DNA of 64,000 nt from positions 527,665,755 through 527,729,754 of the forward strand of contig OX422215.1 of the NCBI GenBank assembly GCA_949130495.1, read 5' to 3'. Origin of the DNA: Sambucus nigra. Its lineage: Eukaryota > Streptophyta > Magnoliopsida > Dipsacales > Adoxaceae. Below the pieces are notes generated by a model. It was not told the origin of the DNA. It saw nothing but the letters and a program-made list of their open reading frames with translations, and did not search any database. Below are positions 57,409-64,000 of the stretch, piece after piece (the stretch's first letter is position 1; each line of letters starts with the position of its first letter). Made by a program: the position numbers and the translations under genes.

Positions 57409-60400
57409 ATGGTTTATATTGTGGAGTCTGCTGAGAAATTTCGTTCCGATTTTTCTATTCCTTCCTGGGTAGCTCTGGAGGTTCTTTCTGAGCCTTTAGA
57501 TTATTTTCGACTGGCTGAGGGACATTGGTTCCCCAGTCTATTCATTGCTGAATGTGGATTTTCTTTTCCACCAAACCCATTGTGTCTTGAGTTTTGTCAG
57601 TATTTTGATCTTGTCCCTGCAAAAATAGCCCCCAATTCATGGAGAATAATTAATGGGGTGTACAAATTAAATCTAACTCATGGGACTCGTATAGGGATCC
57701 CTGAAATTATGTATTGCTATAAATGGGCCACTTTAGATAATATTTATTACTTAAAAACTAGGTTTCTGAATAGGGCTCTTGTAGTTAACCTCCCTGACTC
57801 AAAAAGAGATTATTTTGAACATGGGTTGGTTATTAAAAATTGGCAATATGCCCCTTTAGTTGGAGATGGAGTATACAACGGTCCCAGATGCCCCCCATAT
57901 GGCAATGGGATAGGTTTATTTTTCATTTTATTTTACTTATGAAATTATGCTTTCATCATGTTTGACAAAATGTATGACTGATATCTCATTGTGTATTTAT
58001 TTGCAGTTGATAGCAAAAGAAAAACTCCAAAAGAATCAGAGGTTAATATCAAGCATCTGAGACTTATCTGGGGTTTGCATAAGAACGTTGCAGATGAGCA
58101 CATCAGGTCTGCATCATATTTGCTGCAGTATAGGAGCTATACAACCTCTTATACTGCTCGCCCTGTTGAGCCAGCTTCAACTCCAGAGGATTCTTCTTCA
58201 GATTCTCATCTTCCTTTAAGTCATAGAATGGGCAAGAAAAGAGCTCCTCCTGCTCTATTTGATGACATTACTTCTGCTGCTGGGGCCAAGAAAAGCAAAG
58301 TTGATGTCCCAGAGGGGACTAAGAAGGTGGATGTTGCATCTTCCAAAGCTACCGAGAAGCCCCCAGTGGCTCCGAGCAAGAAAGTTGCTCCAGCAGAAGT
58401 GATTACTATCTCTCCGACCAAGAGTTCTTCCTTGGTTGAAGCTACTGAAGTCCCTTTGAGGAGATTGAGGAAATCATCCTCAGTCAATTTGGCTGAAACT
58501 GCATCCTCTCTATCAGCTGGTGGTGTTGGTGTTCCAACCATCATTCCCCCGAGCTCTGCAATGAGCTCGGTAAAAACTTGGATCATACCCGAGGTCCAAG
58601 GAATTGATGAAAAAATTTCTAGGGATATGCTGACATCCCTAGCTACTCGTCACCTTGCTTCGGTAAATTTCTCACAGCCTGAATTTCTTTCTTTCTCTGA
58701 ATACTTGTATTTTGTATTGACTTTACTGCTTTTCTCATCTTTCAGCTGGTGAACTGTTTCAATAACATCGTGAAGAAGGACGAGGTAATTAAAGCTTTCA
58801 GCTCCTCGTCTGGTGTAGAGGACGCTCTGCTGGGTTTAACCCAATCCTTGAAAGAATCTCGCCAACAGTATAATGAGGACAAGGCTGTTTGGGAGAAAAA
58901 ATTATCCACAGTTGAGGCCGAGAAGGTGAAAATGGCTGAGATCTCCAAGAGTTTGGAGAATAAAGTGAAAAGTTTAGAGGTCGAGCATAAGAAATATGAC
59001 GACAAGCTCAAGAATTTTGGAGAACTTGAGGATAAGCTGAGGAAGGCAGAGGAAGAATTGTCCGCCCTGCGAGATATCAAGGGCCAAAAAGAAGAATTGG
59101 CTGCGAAGCTCTCCTCGGAGAAATTGAGAAGAAAGCTCGCAGTTAAAAAATCCTTCAGCGCAGGCTGGGATAAAGGATGGGACAAGGGGATTGCTGCGAT
59201 GACATCCCAGGTTCAATATGGGAAGTTGAAATACTTCCATGATGGTTGGGTAGCTGCTCTACAGGAATTAAATATCAAGGATGATTCTGAGCTATTCCAG
59301 CTACACCTCCCTGGTCCTCCTCCACCAATTGTGGAAGAAGAAGAAGATGATCGTGTCTCTGATGAATCTTCTATGGCCATGGGTGATCAAGTCCCTGCAT
59401 CTCTACCTTCTGCTATCGAAGACATTTCTTCCATGCCTCCTCCTCCTGAAAAAGTTTTAACTTCTGCAGATCAAGTTGCTGTTACCACCGAGCAACCAAG
59501 CTCCTCGTCCCAGCCTCCTGAGAAAGTCTTGGGAGACAAGGAAAAGGTGTGAAGTTGTTCGGTATCATTTTTATCTTTTCATTATTTGTAATCCAACAAT
59601 GTAACCCTTTTGTGATCTAATAAAATACATATTTGTTCCTCTCTGTTGTTGATGATTTGTTTTTGTTGATTGTTGTCTTTTTCCCATCCTTAGTTTGTTG
59701 CTAGAATGGAACTGATATCTGCACATGATACAAAGTTGATGCAGCAATGTCACGAATATTATCAAGCTGGTCATACAGACCTTAGTACATCAGAAATTGT
59801 TGACATCCTTGGTCATGATGCTATAGAGCAAGCAATTGAGGCTTATCGGTACTTGAAGGATTTACTTGATCGATCTGTGGCCAACAACGTGGCCTATTAT
59901 GACTTGATTGAAGAACTTAATAATTCCTTAGAAGATCTTCAAGATCAGCACAATGAATCAATTACTTTGCTGCACAAGGAATATGAAAATAGATATCAAT
60001 AGCTATCTTCTGAAACAGGCCATAAAAAGATCCTCGCCGGATACGATGTTAGGGAAAGAACTTTAAAAAGTGAAGTTGAGGCTTGCAGGCAGATTGCTGA
60101 GTTGCTGGAACAAGAGAACAATAATTTGCAGAAAAAGCTGGCACAGTATGAATCTGCAGCGTCATCTTCCACTGCTTTAGTGCAAGTTACCGATGAAGGT
60201 TTCTCATTCTTAGAAGTTGAGAATGCCAAATTAAGGCAAGAACTGGATGACTTAAGAAGATCTGCTATTTCTGTGACTGCTCGGGGACGAGGAAGAGGTT
60301 CTTGGGGGCGAGGAAGAGCTGTCCAAAATGTTGCCGAGGAGCAAAGTTCTCCAATCGCTGCTCGGAGTCGATCAAGAGTTCTTAGCCGTAATGTCGAAGA

Positions 60401-61037
60401 GGCTCGTACCCAGTCTACTTTGGAAACTCAAGCATTCCAATTAAACGCCAAAGATCGGGCTTTATCAGAAATGTCCAAGAAAAATTTATCCTTGGAAGAT
60501 CAACTTACTGCAACGAAGTCTGCTCTACATACTAAGGATCTTTTTGCCAAAAACCTTCTCGAAAAATTGGATAGATTAACCTTCCAATTTCATAAGCAAC
60601 CCAGGGAATTTTGGATGGCAGGATACAATGAAGCCCTTGTTCATTTGGATGCTCGTATTGAACATGCCAACAATGAAGGTTATAAGCAGGGGTGGTTGAA
60701 CACACTAGGTGTGTTAAAATTGGAGCAAGGGCATTATTTATGGGATTATCATGCTCCAGGGTTATTAGACTTGCCCGTGCCACCTTTCAAATTGGACATG
60801 GCCTGTATCCCAGCTCGTTCCATTCCTCGTAGCTTAATTTCAAAATACCTCGGTGATTATAGCCTTCATTCTCAGATTGAATTATCTCGTCCTGAGCATC
60901 TCTTGGATACACCTTCTGTGATGAACGTCAGAATGCTCAGAGATGTTAATTTCATTAATTCTCCTCTTTGCTTAGAGGATCCTCCTGCCGGCGAGGAGCC
61001 TGTTTCAAAAAATAAAGGAAAGAAACCAATAGAATAG
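57409..61037 (+). pseudogene. Antisense four-exon gene of element D (Transposase_28-like/coiled-coil)
   Basis: Exons 57409-57913, 58007-58662, 58746-59546 and 59694-61037. Introns have GT...AG ends and are 93, 83 and 147 bp long; phases are 1, 0 and 0. Total 1,102 codons including the stop. The N-terminal domain (exon 1, 168 residues) has PAKIAPNSWRIINGVYKL and resembles the Transposase_28 family. Exon 2 is S/T/P/K-rich (HRMGKKRAPPALFDD). Exon 3 is K/E-rich coiled coil ending in a GW-rich module, then an acidic, proline-rich tail. Exon 4 is coiled coil, an RG box (ARGRGRGSWGRGR), and a second GW-containing module, ending in KNKGKKPIE. One TAG at 60000-60002 breaks exon 4; copy A reads through at this point. 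The ATG at 57409 is the first in frame. Function unknown. Confidence 0.8.
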
Positions 61038-61324
61038 GTTTTCAATGTAACAGTTAGTACATTCATGTAACCTGTAATTTATTTTGAATTTTAATGAAAG
61101 AATTTCATTTTTTGTTTGCAAGTCTTTATTGCTATTCTTTTGTGCCTGTCAAACACTTTATATTTGTGCATATGTATCTGTTAAAAAGATAACAATATTG
61201 TGTTGTTCATCAATCAAGATAAAAGTTGCAAGTATCAATATTGCTCAATCACTTAATAAAGTAATGAGTATAAACTGTTTAAAATGTTTCCAACCAACCA
61301 AGGTTGCTAAATAGTGTTTGCCGA

Positions 61325-61575
61325 CCAACTACCGTTGATGGGTTTTTATTTCCGACCAGCCATACTTGGTTCAATTTGAAATATTTTCATAAAATGTGAC
61401 CGACCAACAAAGTTCGATAATTTATCCTCGTCGACCAACTACAGTTAATGGGTTTTGATCACCGACCAACTATACTTGGTTCAATTTGGAATTTTTTGTA
61501 ATGATATTACCTCCCGACCAACATAAGTTGGCGTTTGATAGTATAAACCAATCGAGATTGGCGTTATAAGAATGT
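61325..61575. repeat. Spaced CCGACCAAC motifs in the D spacer
   Basis: CCGACCAAC/CGACCAGC motifs roughly every 35-50 bp, matching 7795-7985 of element A in reverse. Confidence 0.7.
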
Positions 61576-62190
61576 TGTTCTTGCCCTTTTACCAACCAAA
61601 GTTGGTCGTGGGTTTGAACTATCAGGTTCTTTCGAACTATCATGTCCACAAGCTCTTTTACCAACCGAAGTTGATCACGCAAGTGTACGCCTCCTAACCA
61701 AAGGAGTATAATTTGTTCTCGCTATTTTACCAACCGAAGTTGATCACGCTCGAACTATCTTGTTCTTTCGAACTATCTTGTCCACTAGTTATTTTACCAA
61801 CCGAAGTTGATCACGCCAGTGTACGCCTCCTAACCAAAGGAGTATAGTTTGTTCTTGCCCTTTTACCAACCGGAGTTGGTCGTGGGTCTGAACTATCTTG
61901 TTCTTTCGAACTATCTTGTCCACTAGTTATTTTACCAACCGAAGTTGATCACGCCAGTGTACACCTCCTAACCAAAGGAGTATAATTTGTTCTCGCCCTT
62001 TTACCAACCGGAGTTGGTCGTGGGTCTGAACTATCTTGTTCTTTCGAACTATCTTGTCCACTAGTTATTTTACCAACCGAACTTGATCACGCCAGTGTAC
62101 ACCTCCTAACCAAAGGAGTATAGTTTGTTCTCGCCCTTTTACCAACCGGAGTTGGTCGTGGGTCTGAACTATCTTGTTCTTTCGAACTAT
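61576..62190. repeat. 138-bp tandem repeat in the D spacer (about 4.4 copies)
   Basis: Units start near 61576, 61714, 61850, 61988 and 62126 (period 136-138). Each holds ACCAACCGGAGTTGGT or a variant, ACCAACCGAAGTTGAT, and CTCCTAACCAAAGGAG. Read on minus, part of the unit matches the pol linker at 5300-5400 of element A. The minus ORFs at 61470-61682 and 62065-62319 are repeat by-products. Confidence 0.9.
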
Positions 62191-62325
62191 CTTCTTCGTT
62201 TTGCTATCAAGCAGCGTAGTGTACAACACTAGTATTCCCCGAAAAACTTTCAAACAAAGGAGAGAAAAAATGGTGAAAAACTTCATCGTTTTATTCATAT
62301 TGATGGACCCGTTGTACATTTTACA

Positions 62326-64000
62326 TCATTGATAATACTTGCGAAGGTGTTAAGCATTCCAAGCATTCTTGAATTCTTCTCCTTCTAGAGTTGCTATTCG
62401 GTAAGTTCCTGGTCGAACAACTTCTGTAACTCGGTAAGGCCCATGCCAGTTTGCCTCCAATTTATTGTGTTTCTGAATTACCTTCTTTAGCACATAATCT
62501 CCTTCTTTTAAATCGCATTTCCTCACCCTTTTGTTATAGAAAAGAGTTGTTCGTTGTTGATAAGCAGCATTCCTAATGGCTGCCTCTTCTCTGACTTCCT
62601 CGAGCATATCCAGATCCAGTCTTCTCATCAAGTCACTGATCGGAGAATTGAAATTCAGCACTCTGTGTGTTGGTAGGCCCAACTCGGCAGGTATTACAGC
62701 CTCACTTCCAAATGCCAGCATATATTGTGATTCTCTAGTCGCTGCTCGGGGAGTTGTTCGGTAAGCCCACAATACTGATTGTAGCTCATTTATCCAGTTA
62801 GCTTTAGCTTCACTTAGCCTCTTCTTCAAACCATTTAGCAGCGTTCTGTTCGTTACCTCAGTCTGCCCATTGCTTTGAGGGTGACCTGGTGCTGAATGGG
62901 TCTTCATGGTGTTTGATTGTTGACAATAGGCAGCAAACTCCTCGTTGTCAAATTGTGTTCCATGATCTGTGATGAAGGCATGTGGGAGACCATATCGACA
63001 TATGATATTCTTCCAAACAAACTGGTATACCTTCTCGTACGTCATATCGATAAGCGGCTCAGCTTCTACCCACTTAGTAAAATAGTCTACTGCAACGACG
63101 AGGTACTTGAATCTTCCTCGGGTGGTCAGCAGTGGTCCAACCAAATCAATTCCCCACATGGCAAATGGCCAAGGGGAAGTTATGGGTGTCAACAACGCTT
63201 GTGGAGTTCGTCGGATGGAGGAAAAACGTTGGCACTTGTCACATTTCTTAGCATAGGCTATACAATCAGCCCTCATCGTCGGTCAATAGTATCCTTGAGT
63301 CATTACCCTTTGCAAGAGTGTTCGACCTGCTACATGAGCTCCACAAGATCCTTCATGGATTTCTTCAATCAATTCTTTCACCTCGGAGGGATGTACACAT
63401 CTCTGCAAACCTGCCATAATTCCTCGTCTATATAAAATACCATTAGTTAATACATACCGAGCAGCTTTATACTTCAATTTCTTGGCAGCAAGCTTATCCT
63501 CTGGCAGTTCTCCATCTTCAATATATACCCTGATTGGATCCATCCAAGATGGTCCTAAATCAAGGGCAATGACATTCATCGTCAAGTCTTCCTCTATGCT
63601 CCGACTTTCCAGTACTTCAATCGGTATTGTTCTTCGTAGCTCGGTACGAGTAGCTGACGCTAATCGGGCCAGTGCGTCTGCTTGTGCATTTTCTATTCTG
63701 GGTATTCTGATCAACTGAATCGCATCAAATTCTGCCAATAACTCCATTACCTTGGCATGATATTTGATCATCAATTCTCCTTTAACTGCATACGCTCCCA
63801 TCATCTGATTCACAATTAATTGAGAATCACTGAATACCATCACTTGTTGCGCTTCCATAGTCTTTGATAAATTAAGACCTACTATCATGGCCTCATACTC
63901 AGCCTCATTATTGGAGGCTTTGAATTGGAATTGCAAGGCATATTCCATGTCAATCTCGTCTGGGGTGTTCAAAATAATTCCTGCCCCACAACCTGCTGTG
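62326..64000 (-). pseudogene. pol: pol of element D: archaeal-like RNase H and integrase (partial)
   Basis: Runs from the right edge (GCGAGIILNTPDEID) through NNEAEYEAM, SDSQLIVNQM and ADALARLAS (RNase H) to the integrase. An in-frame TGA at 63282-63280 falls between GYY and PTMRADC, in the zinc-finger region. The core (GIDLVGP, ITDHGTQF, NGQTEV) and the GPY segment are intact. A TAA at 62352-62350 removes the last eight residues; the family stop is at 62328-62326. Sequence is close to copy A. Confidence 0.9.

Larger units (their letters stand above)
56427..64000 (-). mobile_element. Element D: second A-family Tat element, minus strand, truncated by the window
   Basis: Mirror image of element A: 3' LTR (56427-56990), polypurine tract (56991-57000), antisense gene on plus (57409-61037), repeat spacer, and integrase plus RNase H on minus (62326-64000). 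Proteins are highly similar to those of A. The 5' LTR, gag and RT lie beyond the right edge. Confidence 0.9.

Noticed and set aside
62917..63435. 172-codon plus ORF
   Set aside because: Shadow of the D integrase, whose minus-strand motifs are clear.

Overview
The window is plant nuclear DNA, most likely from a dicot, and is made almost entirely of nested Ty3/gypsy-class LTR retrotransposons. I found no host single-copy gene, tRNA, rRNA or CRISPR array. The plant origin is inferred from the lineages present: a Tat-type element with two RNase H domains, an Athila-type element, and a gag-only family primed by initiator tRNA-Met. The introns with plant-like GT/AG borders agree with this.

Layout, left to right. 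(1) Positions 1-20387 hold family B, a non-coding element on the minus strand, arranged as a tandem array that runs off the left edge: internal - LTR - internal - LTR. One B internal region (1-659 plus 12805-12894) is split by element A (660-12799), a complete 12.1 kb Tat-type element with 5-bp target-site duplications (TSDs, GATGT). The unsplit B copy at 19658-19662 preserves the empty site. (2) Positions 20388-35153 hold family C, a head-to-tail array of four 2.3-2.4 kb LTRs alternating with ~1.55 kb gag-only internal regions (minus strand). (3) Positions 35154-38450 are non-coding, ending in the LTR of element F, whose primer-binding site is at 38451. (4) The F gag (from 38490) is split by element E (39123-51639), an old Athila-like copy with CACTC TSDs, and resumes at 51645. 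(5) Positions ~52400-56426 look like an Athila-related, minus-strand element G with a gag zinc knuckle, an unidentified proline-rich ORF and a doubled primer-binding site. (6) Positions 56427-64000 hold element D, a second copy of the A family on the minus strand, cut by the right edge.

The most interesting content is in the A/D family. Each copy carries, downstream of and convergent with pol, a long antisense gene. It can be read in both copies as four exons and three introns with identical exon phases. The predicted product is ~1,100 residues, with an N-terminal domain like the 'putative gypsy type transposon' (Transposase_28) family, followed by coiled coils and an RG-rich box. The same family, and the non-coding family B, carry many copies of a short dyad (ACCAAC-N4-GTTGGT). 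Two copies sit in frame inside pol and match the tandem repeat found between pol and the antisense gene of copy D.

Every coding region is interrupted by stops or frameshifts, apart from the short ORF at 53081-53830, whose coding status is unknown. A is young (LTRs ~1% different by eye) yet has three stops in one otherwise open gag-pol frame. B lacks genes but shares primer-binding site, polypurine tract and LTR ends with A, so it is a candidate non-autonomous partner of the A family.
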